Positions 36,012 to 46,749 of a stretch of 64,000 nucleotides of DNA are shown in pieces; position 1 is the stretch's first letter; each line of letters starts with the position of its first letter. Source of the stretch: an uncultured Clostridia bacterium (lineage in GTDB: Bacteria; Bacillota; Clostridia; TANB77; CAG-508); NCBI GenBank assembly GCA_947385375.1, contig CANDKR010000002.1:1-64000 (forward strand). The letters run 5' to 3'. Made by a program: the position numbers and the translations under genes. The notes below the pieces were generated by a model, which was not told the origin of the DNA, did not search any database, and saw only the letters and a list, made by a program, of their open reading frames with translations.

Positions 36012-37247
36012 TTGGATAAGGAATTATTTAAAAAGGAAATTGCGGATAATGCCATAAGATGGTATGATTTCAAAGAAAATAGTAATTTGTTATATGTCAG
36101 AGAAGATATAGAAGAAATTAAATATTCAACAGAAAAATTTGATACGATTATTATAAAAGATTATATAAATCAAATTGAGAAGGTTCAAAGGTTTCTAAAA
36201 CCAGATGGAATAATACTTCTTTTAGTAAATAACAAATATGGTCTTGCAAATTCTTCAAAAGAAAATACTTACACTAAGGCTGAAATTGAGAAAGTTTTAA
36301 AAAAACTAAAAATAAAAGATTACAAATTTTATTATCCACTTCCAAACTATGAACAAGCAAATACTATTTTTTCTGATGACTATTTGCCAGACCGAAATCA
36401 CCCTAAACTAATAAATAATGTATTCTATAATGAAGATGATGAAATTAAATATAATGAAATAGAAGCAATTGTAACTGTAACTGCTGAAGAAAAATTTGTT
36501 GATTATACTAATTCATATATTGTAGAGATAGGAAGCAGAAGCCCTATAAAGTTTGTAAGTTATAACAATTCAAGAAAAGACGAATACAGATTAGTTACCA
36601 AAGTATATGATGATAAAGTCGTAAAAGAGGCAGTAAATGAAAAGGCAAAGAAGCATATAGATCAAATAAAGGAAAACACAGAAAGCTTAGCTAAAGCTGG
36701 ATTTAATATGTTAGATAGATATGAAGAAGGAAAAATAATTTCTAAGTATATGGACGGAAAAACATTATATGAAGAAGTTATAGATACTTTACTTTCAGAA
36801 GGAGAATATCCAGCATATAATGTAATAGGCAAGTGGTTTAGATATATTTCAGATAGATGTGAAAAACTAGATACTACATATATTGATTTAGTGCTGGAAA
36901 ATTGCTTTGTAAAAGATGGAGAGTATTTCTTTTTTGATCAGGAGTGGGAAATGAAAGATGTACCACTAGAATTTGTATTATATAGAACAATAAATAATAT
37001 CTATACATATAATTCTTGGATACAAGGTATGTTTAAAAAAGAACGTTTTTGGAAATATTTCCATTTAGAAGATAAGTTAGAGCTTATGAAGGAATATGAA
37101 AAGAGATTACAAGAGAAGGTTGTAAATCAGGAGCTTATACAAGCTTATGACGAAGAGTATAGAGAAAAGTATAAAAATGTTATAGATTTTGAAGATTATA
37201 TAAAAGAGAATTTTATACAAAAAATTTTGAAGAAACTAAGAAATTAG
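36012..37247 (+). CDS. Unknown protein: short methyltransferase-like head and kinase-like body
   Basis: 411 residues from a TTG start preceded by GGAGAAAAAG. Residues ~1-125 resemble the back half of a Rossmann methyltransferase ('EKFDTIIIKDYINQIEKV', 'LKPDGIILLLVNNKYGLA') but lack the glycine-rich SAM motif. Residues ~185-370 have a protein-kinase-like look as in LPS/glycan kinases: 'YRLVTKVYDDKVVKEA', then 'TYIDLVLENCFVKDGEYFFFDQEWE', echoing the D-x4-N and D-x-D of the catalytic loop. Embedded between glycosyltransferases and the ABC exporter, so it may modify or phosphorylate a glycan chain end. Family not recognised with certainty. Confidence 0.6.
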   Translation: MDKELFKKEIADNAIRWYDFKENSNLLYVREDIEEIKYSTEKFDTIIIKDYINQIEKVQRFLKPDGIILLLVNNKYGLANSSKENTYTKAEIEKVLKKLKIKDYKFYYPLPNYEQANTIFSDDYLPDRNHPKLINNVFYNEDDEIKYNEIEAIVTVTAEEKFVDYTNSYIVEIGSRSPIKFVSYNNSRKDEYRLVTKVYDDKVVKEAVNEKAKKHIDQIKENTESLAKAGFNMLDRYEEGKIISKYMDGKTLYEEVIDTLLSEGEYPAYNVIGKWFRYISDRCEKLDTTYIDLVLENCFVKDGEYFFFDQEWEMKDVPLEFVLYRTINNIYTYNSWIQGMFKKERFWKYFHLEDKLELMKEYEKRLQEKVVNQELIQAYDEEYREKYKNVIDFEDYIKENFIQKILKKLRN

Positions 37248-37293
37248 TTTCTTTTTGTTTGCAGAAAATTTACAAAGAAGACACAATAAAATG

Positions 37294-37322
37294 TTGAAAT
37301 CATAAGCTTTAAATGATATAAT
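37294..37322 (+). promoter_or_regulatory. Promoter ahead of the polysaccharide ABC exporter
   Basis: TTGAAA (37294-37299), 17-base spacer, TATAAT (37317-37322). A second TATAAT-like box (TTATAATAT) lies at about 37331-37339. It starts a new unit after the 110-base gap. Confidence 0.72.
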
Positions 37323-37357
37323 GCTAACGTGTTATAATATGGGAAAAAGGAGAAAAA

Positions 37358-38146
37358 ATGGAATTTATAAAAACACTGTGGAAAAATAAAAAATTAGCAA
37401 TACAATTAGGGAAAAATGATTTTAGAAATAGATTCGCAAGTACAAGCTTAGGAGCTGTTTGGGGCTTTTTGCAACCATTTGTATTTATGATGACTTATGT
37501 TATAGTATTCCAATATATTTTAAAAACTGGAAGTAGTGGAAATTATCCTTATGTTGTATGGTTTTTACCGGGAATGGCAATGTGGATGTTTTGTAGTGAT
37601 GCAATACTTACTGCTAGTAATTCTATTAGAAATTATAGTTACCTAGTGAAGAAGGTAGTTTTCCCAGTAGATATTATTCCAATTATCTCACTTACTTCAG
37701 CAAGTTTTATAGGAATATTCTTGATAGCTATTGCAGTGATTGCTTCAAGTCTTTATGGATTTGTTCCAAATTTTATAAATGTAATATATATAGTTTTTTG
37801 TGCTTTATGCTTTATAATAGCACTTACAAGATTTACTTCAGCTCTAACTACTTTAGTACCAGATTTTGCGCAATTACTTACAATAGTAATTCAGCTATGT
37901 ATGTGGTTTACACCAATTGTTTGGAATTTAAGTATGTTAGACGATAAATTTGTAAAAATATTTAAAGCTTTACCATTTACATATTTAGTAGAAGGTTTTA
38001 GACAAGCTTTTATGGAAGCTTCAACAGTAATAACAGAAAGTAGAGGAATGTATACAATTATTTTTTGGGTAATTACCTTAGTATTATTTATGTGGGGTAA
38101 CTCAGTATTTAAGAAAAATAAAAAAGATTTCGCAGATGTTTTATAA
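37358..38146 (+). CDS. ABC-2 type polysaccharide/teichoic acid export permease
   Basis: 262 residues with six predicted spans. 'GKNDFRNRFASTSLGAVWGFLQPF' near the N-terminus is the family's cytoplasmic entry motif (Wzm/TagG-like). 'MWFTPIVWNLSMLDDKF' and 'PFTYLVEGFRQAF' are typical later loops. It partners with the Wzt-like ATPase at 39119, with a glycosyltransferase gene between. Exports a finished lipid-linked polymer across the membrane. RBS AAGGAG 7 bases before ATG. Confidence 0.9.
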   Translation: MEFIKTLWKNKKLAIQLGKNDFRNRFASTSLGAVWGFLQPFVFMMTYVIVFQYILKTGSSGNYPYVVWFLPGMAMWMFCSDAILTASNSIRNYSYLVKKVVFPVDIIPIISLTSASFIGIFLIAIAVIASSLYGFVPNFINVIYIVFCALCFIIALTRFTSALTTLVPDFAQLLTIVIQLCMWFTPIVWNLSMLDDKFVKIFKALPFTYLVEGFRQAFMEASTVITESRGMYTIIFWVITLVLFMWGNSVFKKNKKDFADVL

Positions 38147-38157
38147 AGGAAGTGTAG

Positions 38158-39129
38158 ATGGAAAAAGTAGATGTATTACTTGCAACCTATAATGGTGAAC
38201 AATATTTGCAAGAACAAATTGAAAGTATTTTAAATCAAACCTATACTGATTTTCGATTACTTATTTCAGATGATGGTTCGAAAGATAAGACAATAGATAT
38301 TGTAGAAGAGTATGCTAAAAAAGATGATAGGATAATTATTTTCAAGCAAAATGAAAATATGGGAGTAGTTAAGAATTTTGAGTTTTTAATGAAACAAGTC
38401 CAAAGCAAGTATTTTATGTTTTCGGACCAAGACGATATTTGGAAAAAAGACAAAATCGAGAAATCGGTTAAAAAGATTGAAGAAGGTTTTGGACTAGTAT
38501 ATTCAGACTTAGAAGTTGTTGATAATAACTTAGAAGTTATGTATAAATCTTATTGGAAATTAAAAGGTTTTGATAGAAAGATAAGGAAATACAATGATTT
38601 TGATAGTTTATATTTAAACAATTACATTACAGGCTGTACACTAATTTCTAGGAAAGAATATATAGATAAAGTTTTACCAATACCAAAGAGTACAAGCTTT
38701 ATTTTACATGACTACTGGCTTCCACTTATAGTTAGCAAAGAAGCAAAACTAGGATACATAGACGAACCACTTATTAGATATAGACAACACAAGAATAATA
38801 AAATCGGTTCGCAAAAGAAAAGCGATTCTATGAAGAGTTTAGATGAAATACGAGAATTATTTTTACAAGTAAAAATAGAGCATTTCACAGCTTTTGTTCA
38901 AAATGAAGATAAATTTGATGAAAGATATAAAGAGTTAAATAAAAAATCTTTAGAATATTTTGAGCATTTGAAGAATGTGAATAATTTTAATTTTAGAAAC
39001 TGGACATTATTTTTTAAACTATACAAGTATGAGAATTTTAGCTATATGATACAAAATTTTGCAATACTTAATTTACCGATGTTTGCAAGAGGTTTGTTTA
39101 AATTGAAAGGAAAAGTTAATGGAAAATAG
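38158..39129 (+). CDS. Family 2 glycosyltransferase (rhamnosyltransferase-like)
   Basis: 323 residues. GT-A fold: 'VLLATYNGEQYLQEQIESIL', 'LISDDGSKDKT', 'FMFSDQDDIWKKDKIEK' (nucleotide-sugar/metal site), 'LHDYWLPLIVSKEA' and 'RYRQHKNNKIG' near residue 210. The 'ATYNG...DDGS...SDQDD' set is typical of rhamnosyl- and related transferases, which fits the rfb operon upstream. Paralogous to the gene at 51115. Its last 11 bases overlap the ATPase gene. Confidence 0.88.
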   Translation: MEKVDVLLATYNGEQYLQEQIESILNQTYTDFRLLISDDGSKDKTIDIVEEYAKKDDRIIIFKQNENMGVVKNFEFLMKQVQSKYFMFSDQDDIWKKDKIEKSVKKIEEGFGLVYSDLEVVDNNLEVMYKSYWKLKGFDRKIRKYNDFDSLYLNNYITGCTLISRKEYIDKVLPIPKSTSFILHDYWLPLIVSKEAKLGYIDEPLIRYRQHKNNKIGSQKKSDSMKSLDEIRELFLQVKIEHFTAFVQNEDKFDERYKELNKKSLEYFEHLKNVNNFNFRNWTLFFKLYKYENFSYMIQNFAILNLPMFARGLFKLKGKVNGK

Positions 39130-40408
39130 TGCAATACAAATAAATAATTTAGTAAAAGAATATAAGATGTTTTCTAGAAAAAAAGATAGATTATTAGAAG
39201 CAGTTTTACCAAATTATGAAAGACATACGACATTTAAAGCAATTGATAATTTGAATTTAGAGATAAAAAAGGGAGAGGTCTTAGGAATACTTGGTAAAAA
39301 TGGAGCTGGGAAATCAACACTTTTAAAAATGATTACAGGTGTTGTAGCACCAACGTCAGGAGAGTTAAAAGTAGAAGGTAAGATAAGTTCACTTTTGGAA
39401 CTTGGTGCTGCTTTTAATCCAGACTTAACAGGGATGGAAAACATATATCAACATGGACAAGTAATGGGACTTACAGATGAAGAGATTAAGGCAAAAGAAA
39501 AAGAAATAATAGATTTTGCAGATATTGGTGAGCATTTATCACAGCCAGTAAAAACATATTCTTCAGGTATGTTTGCAAGACTTGCCTTTGCTTGTGCAAT
39601 AAATGTTGATCCTGACATATTGATTGTTGACGAAGTTTTGTCAGTTGGAGATATAGCCTTTCAATTAAAGTGTTTTAAGAAATTTGAGCAGTTTAAGGAA
39701 AGTGGAAAAACAATACTTTTTGTTACACATAGTGTTGATGATGTCCTAAGAAACTGCACAAGAGCAATTATAATGCAAAATGGTAGAAAGACTTATGATG
39801 GTGATGTAAAAACAGGTGTAGAAAAATACAAAAAGTTGATGGTTGGAATAGAAGAAAAAGAAGAAGAAACTAAAGAGCAAGAGAGCAAAACTTCAGAATA
39901 TAAATATGATGGCGAGACTTGGAAATCAAAAATGACAGAAAATCCAAAACTTATAACTTATGGAAATGGAAAAGCAGAAGTTATAGATTATGGAGCCTTT
40001 GATAAAGATGGACATATTGTAAATGTTATAAATAGTGATGAAGAAATTACTTTTAAGTCCAAAGTATTATTTAAAGAAAAAGTAAAAAATCCGATATTTA
40101 CAATGACAGTAAAAGATTTTAGTGGTAAAGAAATGGCTGGCACAAATACTGATATTGAGAAAGTTGCAACAGGCGAGTTTGAAAAAGGCGATATAGTAGT
40201 TGCAGAATTTACTCAGAAAATACCACTAGTGCCTGGTAAATATACACTTTCTTTTAGTTGTACTAGATATACAAGTTCTGGCGAGCTAGAAGCACTAAAC
40301 AGAAAGTATGATGCACTTTTAGTAGAATTCACAACTTCTAAAAGGACAGTAGGTTTGTTGAATATTGATTCAAAAATTAAAATTCATAAGATAGAAAAGG
40401 ATAAATAA
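39119..40408 (+). CDS. Polysaccharide export ABC ATPase (Wzt-like) with substrate-binding tail
   Basis: 429 residues. N-terminal ABC domain (~1-240): Walker A 'ILGKNGAGKSTLLKMITG', signature 'YSSGMFARLAFACAI', Walker B 'ILIVDEVLSVGD', H-loop 'LFVTHS'. A Glu/Lys linker (~240-260) leads to a beta-sandwich C-terminal domain (~290-420, 'KEKVKNPIFTMTVKDFSGKE') like the carbohydrate-binding domain of Wzt. Such tails recognise the end of the polymer and select it for export. Partner of the permease at 37358. Confidence 0.92.
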   Translation: MENSAIQINNLVKEYKMFSRKKDRLLEAVLPNYERHTTFKAIDNLNLEIKKGEVLGILGKNGAGKSTLLKMITGVVAPTSGELKVEGKISSLLELGAAFNPDLTGMENIYQHGQVMGLTDEEIKAKEKEIIDFADIGEHLSQPVKTYSSGMFARLAFACAINVDPDILIVDEVLSVGDIAFQLKCFKKFEQFKESGKTILFVTHSVDDVLRNCTRAIIMQNGRKTYDGDVKTGVEKYKKLMVGIEEKEEETKEQESKTSEYKYDGETWKSKMTENPKLITYGNGKAEVIDYGAFDKDGHIVNVINSDEEITFKSKVLFKEKVKNPIFTMTVKDFSGKEMAGTNTDIEKVATGEFEKGDIVVAEFTQKIPLVPGKYTLSFSCTRYTSSGELEALNRKYDALLVEFTTSKRTVGLLNIDSKIKIHKIEKDK

Positions 40409-40409
40409 G

Positions 40410-42243
40410 ATGGGTGTAAAAAACATATATAATCAAATAAAATATTATATGAACAAATACGGCTTTAAGAAGACTATATCAAAATGTGTTAATGTTGTAA
40501 AAAACAGGGAGTTCAAGAAAAAAGAAGTAGCTTATGGTACTTTTATAGATTGGGTGCCTTTTAATGAACTTGATAAAAAGAAGGTAGATGAGCAGCGTAA
40601 AGTAAAGTTTAAAATAGAGCCTAAAATCAGTATAGTAGTGCCAATGTATAATACTCCTAAAAAATTCTTTGAGGAGCTTGTAAATTGTTGTATAAGACAA
40701 AGCTATACTAACTGGGAGCTTTGCTTGGCAGATGGAAGCCCAGAAGAAAATAAGGAACTTCAAAAAATTTATAGTAAAGATGAGAGAATAAAATATAAAT
40801 TTCTAGGTAAAAATGAAGGCATTTCAGGAAATACCAATGAAGCACTTAAAATGGTTACAGGAGACTATGTTGCTCTTTTAGACCATGATGACGTATTAGC
40901 AGATTATGCACTTTTCTTTGTAGTAGAGTGTATTAATAAACACCCAGATGTAGAGTTTATATATTCAGATGAAGACAAAATGACAAAAAATGGTGATAGA
41001 TATGATGCATATTTCAAACCTAATTTCGCACCAGATACTTTGCGTTCACAAAATTATTTTTGCCATTTTAGCGTGTTCAAAAAAGAGCTAATGGATAAGC
41101 TTGGCGGATTTAGAAGTAAATATGATGGCGCACAAGATTATGACATTTTCTTAAGAATGTCAGAAATTACAGATGAGTCTAAGATAAGACATATATCAAG
41201 ACTTCTATATCATTGGAGAGTACATAAAGATTCAACAGCAAAATTAAATAGCCATGCTAAAAATTATGCTTTTGAAAAAGGTGTTTTAGCAGTACAAGAC
41301 CATATTGATAGAATTGGACTTAAAGGGAAAGTAACACCTCGGACCTGTTGAAGGAACTTATAGAACAGATTATGAAGTGATTGGAGAGCCATCAGTTTCG
41401 ATTATTATACCAAATAAAGATGGTAAAGATATTTTAAAAGTTTGTATTGATTCACTATTAGAAAAGACTACTTACAAAAATTACAATATAGTAGTTGTTG
41501 AGAATAATAGTACAACTAAAGAGATTTTTGAATACTATAAAGAGCTTGAGAAAAATCCAAAAATAAAAGTAGTTAAGTATGAGAAAAAAGGTTTTAACTA
41601 TCCAGCAATTATTAACTTAGGAGTTAGAAGTTCTGATGGAGAATATGTAGTACAGCTTAATAATGACACAGAACTTATAACACCAAATTGGATAGAGCTA
41701 ATGCTTGGATTTTGCCAAAGAAAAGATGTTGGAGCTGTTGGAGGAAAGTTATATTATCCAGACGATACAATACAACATTCTGGAATAATTATAGGACTTG
41801 GAGGAGTTGCAGGACATAGGTTTAAAGAAGTAGAAAAAGATAAACACGGATATTTTGGAAAAGAAAGTATGATAGAAAACTTAAGTGCAGTAACAGGAGC
41901 ATTACTTTTCTCAAAAAGAAGTGTGTATGAAGAAGTAGGTTATATGGATGAAGGTTTTGAAGTGGCTTTTAATGATGTGGATTTTTGCTTGAAAATAAGA
42001 GAAAAAGGATATTTGATAGTATACAATCCATTTGTCGAGTTCAAACACTATGAATCAAAAACTAGAGGACTAGAAAATACTCCAGAAAAGATAAAGAGAT
42101 TTCAAGGTGAGATAGCTAGATTTAAAGATAGATGGCAGGAATTCTTAGACGAAGGAGATCCATACTATAATATAAATCTTAGTCTTGATACAGAACAGTA
42201 CCATATGAAAAAAATTAAAGTAGATTATAATATCAATAGTTAA
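40410..42243 (+). CDS. Double GT2 glycosyltransferase, copy 1, with in-frame CGG +1 shift
   Basis: With the C at 41340 skipped it is 610 residues. An N-terminal ~50-residue helical head ('NQIKYYMNKYGFKKTISKCV') precedes GT2 domain A (~65-300, 'ISIVVPMYNTPKKFFEEL', 'ALLDHDDVLADYAL', 'YSDEDKM') and GT2 domain B (~325-600, 'SIIIPNKDGKDILKV', 'QLNNDTELITPNWIE', 'FNDVDFCLKIREKGY'). The shift site falls in the linker between the domains. Frame 0 ends 4 codons later, so an unshifted product would be a one-domain transferase of 313 residues. Paralogue of the next gene. Probable chain-extending enzyme of the surface polysaccharide. Confidence 0.88.
41340..41343 (+). other. In-frame CGGA, +1 shift site in double glycosyltransferase copy 1
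   Basis: Codon 311 is CGG after CCT (Pro). Skipping C gives GGA CCT GTT GAA GGA ACT TAT AGA, restoring Thr-Pro-Gly-Pro-Val-Glu-Gly-Thr-Tyr-Arg in the linker before domain B. Confidence 0.85.
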
Positions 42244-42264
42244 GCTATAAAGGGGTTTTAGTTA

Positions 42265-44086
42265 ATGAGTGTTGGACACAGACTAAATCAAATTAAATAT
42301 TATCTAACTCGCTATGGTTTTTGGGCTACTGTAAAAAAATGCGTAAAACGTGCCTTAGGCATTAAAGATGCACCACTTTATACAGATAATGAAGTGTATG
42401 AAAAGTGGATTGAAAACAATGAACCAGATCTAAAAACTTTACGTGAAATGGCTGATAAAAAGTTTGCTTTTCAGCCACTAATTAGTGTTGTAGTTCCTAT
42501 GTATAATACAGATGAGAAATATTTTTCAGAACTTGTTGACTGTATGCAGAAACAGATTTATACAAATTGGGAACTTTGTTTAGCAGATGGAAGCGAGAAG
42601 AAAAATCAAAACCTAGAAGATATGATAGAATTTGACAATAGAATTTTTTATAAATATTTAGGTGAAAACAAAGGGATTTCAGGAAATTCTAATGAAGCTT
42701 TGAAGCTAACAAATGGTGAGTATATAGCACTTTTAGACCATGATGATTTATTACCAGAAAATGCACTTTATGAATTTGTAAAAGCAATAAATGAAGAGAA
42801 TATGCCAGATTTTCTTTACTCAGATGAAGATAAGATAACAGATGAAGGCAAGAGATATAATCCATATTTTAAGCCGGATTTCTCACCAGAGACTTTGTCT
42901 GTACACAATTATATTACTCATTTAATAATGTTTAAAAAAGTGTTATTAGATGAAGTGGGTATGTTTAATGAAGAATTTAATGGTGCACAAGATTATGATT
43001 TGGTATTGAGGCTTACAGAAAAAGCTAAAAATATTGTACATATTTCTAAAGTACTTTATCATTGGAGAGCAGGAGCTGGTTCAACAGCAGAAGTTGCAGA
43101 CAATAAACCATATGCTTTTGAGGCAGGAAGAAGAGCAGTAGAAGCGCATTTGAAAAGATTAGGACTTGCTGGAGTTGCTAAGGACGGGAACGATATTCCA
43201 CGGCGTATATAAAATAAATTATGAGATTAAAGGTGATCCTAAAGTTTCAATCTTAATTCCAAATAAAGATGGATTAAAATACCTAAAACCTTGTATAAAA
43301 TCAATTTTAAAGTTAACAACCTATAAAAATTATGAGATAGTTATAATTGAGAATAATAGTGAGAAAAAGAGTACTTTTAGATATTATGAAAAAATAAAAG
43401 AAAATCCTAGAATTAAAATTTTATATTATACAGAAAAAGAGTTTAATTATTCTAAGATTATAAATTATGGTGTTAAAAACACCACTGGTGAATTTGTTTT
43501 ACAACTTAATAATGATACAAAAGTAATCACTAAAAACTGGTTAGAAGAGTTTATTGGATATGCACAGCAAAAAGAAATAGGTGCTGTTGGAGCAAGACTT
43601 TATTACGAAGATAAGAGTATTCAGCATGCAGGAATTGCGATAGGTATTGCAGGTACAGCAGGGGCATTGTTAGTTAACCAAGAATATGGAAAACACGCAT
43701 ATTATGGCTTTGAGGCAATTACTAGAAATGTATCAGCAGTAACTGGTGCATGTCTATTCACAAGAAGAGATATCTATGAAGAAGTAGGATATATGAATGA
43801 AGAAGACTTTAAGGTAGCATTTAATGATGTCGATTTTTGCCTTAAAATACTTGAAAAAGGATATAGGATAGTATATAATCCATACATAGAATTATTCCAT
43901 TTTGAGTCAAAAACGAGAGGCTATGATGAACTTGACCCAGATAAAAAGAAAAGGTTTGATAAAGAGAGTATAGCCTTTAAGAATAGATGGAATATTTTGT
44001 TAAGCAAACCAGATAAATACTACAATAGGAATTTCAGTAGGAATAAAGTCGATTTTTCTATTGAACCAGAGGAGATAAAATTTTAA
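42265..44086 (+). CDS. Double GT2 glycosyltransferase, copy 2, with in-frame CGG +1 shift
   Basis: With the C at 43201 skipped it is 606 residues, organised as copy 1: head 'NQIKYYLTRYGFWATVKKCV', GT2 domain A ('ISVVVPMYNTDEKYFSEL', 'ALLDHDDLLPENAL', 'YSDEDKI'), linker, GT2 domain B ('SILIPNKDGLKYLKP', 'QLNNDTKVITKNWLE', 'FNDVDFCLKILEKGY'). Frame 0 meets TAA three codons after the CGG, so the unshifted product would again be a one-domain protein (314 residues). The site is within about four aligned residues of the one in copy 1 but not in the same column. A tandem duplication with later divergence. Confidence 0.88.
43201..43204 (+). other. In-frame CGGC, +1 shift site in double glycosyltransferase copy 2
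   Basis: Codon 313 is CGG after CCA (Pro). Skipping C gives GGC GTA TAT AAA ATA AAT TAT, restoring Ile-Pro-Gly-Val-Tyr-Lys-Ile-Asn-Tyr before domain B. Confidence 0.85.
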
Positions 44087-44087
44087 G

Positions 44088-44600
44088 ATGGCAATTGAAC
44101 TATTAGAAAAAGTAGAAAATTTCTTTTTAAATATATTAAAGAAGATAAAATTGGGATTTTTGGCAAAAATATATGAAGACCATAGAGAAGGTATGAGATA
44201 TATTGTGTTTGGAGCATTGGCAACACTTGTAAATATAGTGTTTAGTTCATTGTTTTACTATGTGGTATTTAAAACTCTGCCAGAAAAGAATAGGTCAGAT
44301 TTTAGTAATTCAGTAGGTATAGGACTTGCAATGGCTTTTGCCTACCTAACAAATAAATTGTTTGTGTTTGATTCTAAAACAGAAGGAATAAAAGCACTTT
44401 TTAAAGAAATGGCATCTTTTGTAGGGTGCAGGCTTATAACAGCAGTTGTTGAAGTTTTGATGATGAGAGTAACAGTTGTTTATTGGCAATTAAATTATGT
44501 TTTAATGAAAATTGTTACTAATATAGTAGTTATGATTTTAAACTTTATATTTAGTAAGATTTTTATATTCAAGAAAAAGGGAGCTAAAACAGATGAATAA
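44088..44600 (+). CDS. GtrA-like flippase accessory protein
   Basis: 170 residues with four membrane spans. 'YIVFGALATLVNIVFSSLFYYVVF' (first span pair), 'AMAFAYLTNKLFVFDSKT' and the C-terminal 'NFIFSKIFIFKKK' match the GtrA family, proposed to move undecaprenyl-phosphate-linked sugars across the membrane. Starts one base after the previous stop and overlaps the next start by 8 bases. Confidence 0.88.
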   Translation: MAIELLEKVENFFLNILKKIKLGFLAKIYEDHREGMRYIVFGALATLVNIVFSSLFYYVVFKTLPEKNRSDFSNSVGIGLAMAFAYLTNKLFVFDSKTEGIKALFKEMASFVGCRLITAVVEVLMMRVTVVYWQLNYVLMKIVTNIVVMILNFIFSKIFIFKKKGAKTDE

Positions 44601-46720
44601 AAGAACTCCTAACCCTTATAAAGAAAATATTTTATGGGTATTATTTACAATTATTGCAGGTTTTGTGACTGAAATGGCAGTAATCATAATGGGAAGAACA
44701 GTTCCACTTCGGTGAACTAGCTAGAAATATATTTTCTTATATAAGCGTAGCAAGAATTATATTTTTTGAAGTTATATACTTAGGTGCTTTAGCTGGTATT
44801 TATGTATGTAATACTAAAGGTATAGATTGGTTAGACAAAATTTATAAATATAGATTTCATATCGCAGGTGTGATATTGATTTTATGTATGATATTCAAAA
44901 TAAATGGCTCAAGCATTGGCTGTATAGATGAAGTTACAGGATATAATGCTGATAGTGGTATCTTAATGGGATCATCAAAGTCAATTCGTTCAGACGAATG
45001 GGCTGTATCAACACCTATGGCGATTGCTCAAGAGGCAAATGACTATAAATATACTAACTCTAATATTAGAGGCGGTTATGACTCAGATATGTTCATAGTT
45101 TATGGACAACCTGTAAAAGATATATCAATTATATTTAGATTTTCACAGTGGGGTTGTGTATTATTTGGTTCAAGTGTAGGACTATCATTTTTCTGGTGTG
45201 TTAGATTTTTAGGACTATTTTTAGCTTCATTTGAATTCTTAATGCTAATTACTAAAAAGAATAAGATGTTATCATTTGTAGGTTCTGTAATAATAGTATT
45301 TTCCCCAACAATTCAGTGGTGGTATGCTACAAATGGTTTAATGGAAATGTTAATATCAGCACAAGTTGGACTTGTACTTTTTGACAAATATTTGAAATCA
45401 GAGAGCTTTAAAGAAAAAACTATATGTATGTCCATTATTGCAATATGTGTAGGTACATTTATACTTACATTTTACCCAGCTTGGATGGTGCCAGTAGCAT
45501 ACATTTTCGTACCATTCTTAATTTGGATAATAATAGAGAATAGAAAAAATATACACATTACAAAAAAAGATATTATTGCCTTTATAGTTATTTTACTTGT
45601 GTTTGCAGGACTTATGGCTAGAATATTTATAAAGTCTTGGGATACAATACTTGCAACTTTAAATACAGTATATCCAGGCAAAAGAGTGCTATTAGAAAAA
45701 GGAAGTCCAAAAGTATATATAGGCTTTATTGTTAATTCACTTTTAACAATACTTACTTCTATTGCAAATCCTTGCGATATGGCAGTTATGATGGACTTTT
45801 GGCCAGTAGTGTTAGTGATATTAGCAGTATATATTTTCAAAGAAAAGAAAAGCGATATTTTAATCACAATGAGTTTGGTTGTAGTTTTGATTTTACACGC
45901 ATATTATCTTTTCGCAATGCCAGAATGGCTTGCAAAGGCAACCTTATTCTCAAGAACTTGGTATGGAAGAGTATATCAAGTATTTGGACTTTTAAATATA
46001 TTTATATTATTTAGAATGCTTGCTACAAGGGAATTCAAGTTTAAAAATAAATTTGCAATTGTAATATCAGTAGTATTAAGTGTACTATGTGTATTAGTAG
46101 CAAAATATTACCACCCATTAGTTATTACCAAAGTAATAGCAGTAGTTTTAGTAGGTATATTTACACTGATTTTTTATAGTATACTTATGGCAAACCAGAA
46201 AAAGAAGATGTTTTTTACTGTTATAACAATATTTATGTTAGTAATAGGAGGACTTGTAAATCCTGTAAGGAGTGGAATAGCAGCAGTAGAAAATAATACT
46301 TTATTAAATAAGATAGAAGAAATAGATAGCAAAGAATCTGGAATGTGGGCTTTAATTGAAATAGGGCTTCCAGAAATTAATATGCCAATGATGGTTGGCG
46401 CAAAGACTTTAAATTCTTCAAGTGTTTATCCAAACTTAGATTTATGGCATAAAATTGATGAAGAACATAAATATGAAGATATTTATAATAGATATGCTCA
46501 TATATTTATAACTTTAGTTCCAAACGAAGAAGAAACTACTTTTGAGCTTTTAGCACCAGATGTTATAAGGATATTTATGACTTATGAAGATTTAAAAGCA
46601 TTAGGAGTAGACTATATTGTAAGAGGTGCTAAGTTTGAACCTTATGATGTAGAAAATGAAGACTTTATGCTTGAAGAACTTTATAAAGACAATAATTATG
46701 TAATTTATAAAGTTAAATAA
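44593..46720 (+). CDS. Large polytopic glycan-locus membrane protein (DUF7657-like), with in-frame CGG +1 shift
   Basis: With the C at 44710 skipped it is 708 residues. Start ATG 44593 (GGGAG upstream, overlapping GtrA). About 13 spans, an early extracellular loop with 'SIRSDEWAVSTPMAIAQEA' and a C-terminal extracellular domain with 'NSSSVYPNLDLWHKIDEEH' and 'YNRYAHIF'. Same architecture as 48947. Frame 0 would stop at TGA right after CGG (codon 40), leaving 40 residues. Probably a membrane-bound glycosyltransferase or ligase-like protein; not characterised. Confidence 0.78.
44710..44713 (+). other. In-frame CGGT, +1 shift site in the polytopic membrane protein
   Basis: Codon 40 is CGG after CTT (Leu), immediately followed by TGA in frame 0. 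Skipping C gives GGT GAA CTA GCT AGA AAT ATA, joining the first span to the long downstream frame. Confidence 0.82.
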
Positions 46721-46749
46721 TTTGTATTATAATAAGCTAATACTATACA

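Noticed and set aside
18411..44715. Stop-codon readthrough or selenocysteine at TGA directly after CGG (18414 and 44713)
   Set aside because: The frame continues in +1, not in frame 0, and seven of the nine sites have no TGA next to the CGG. No SECIS-like hairpin is needed or seen.
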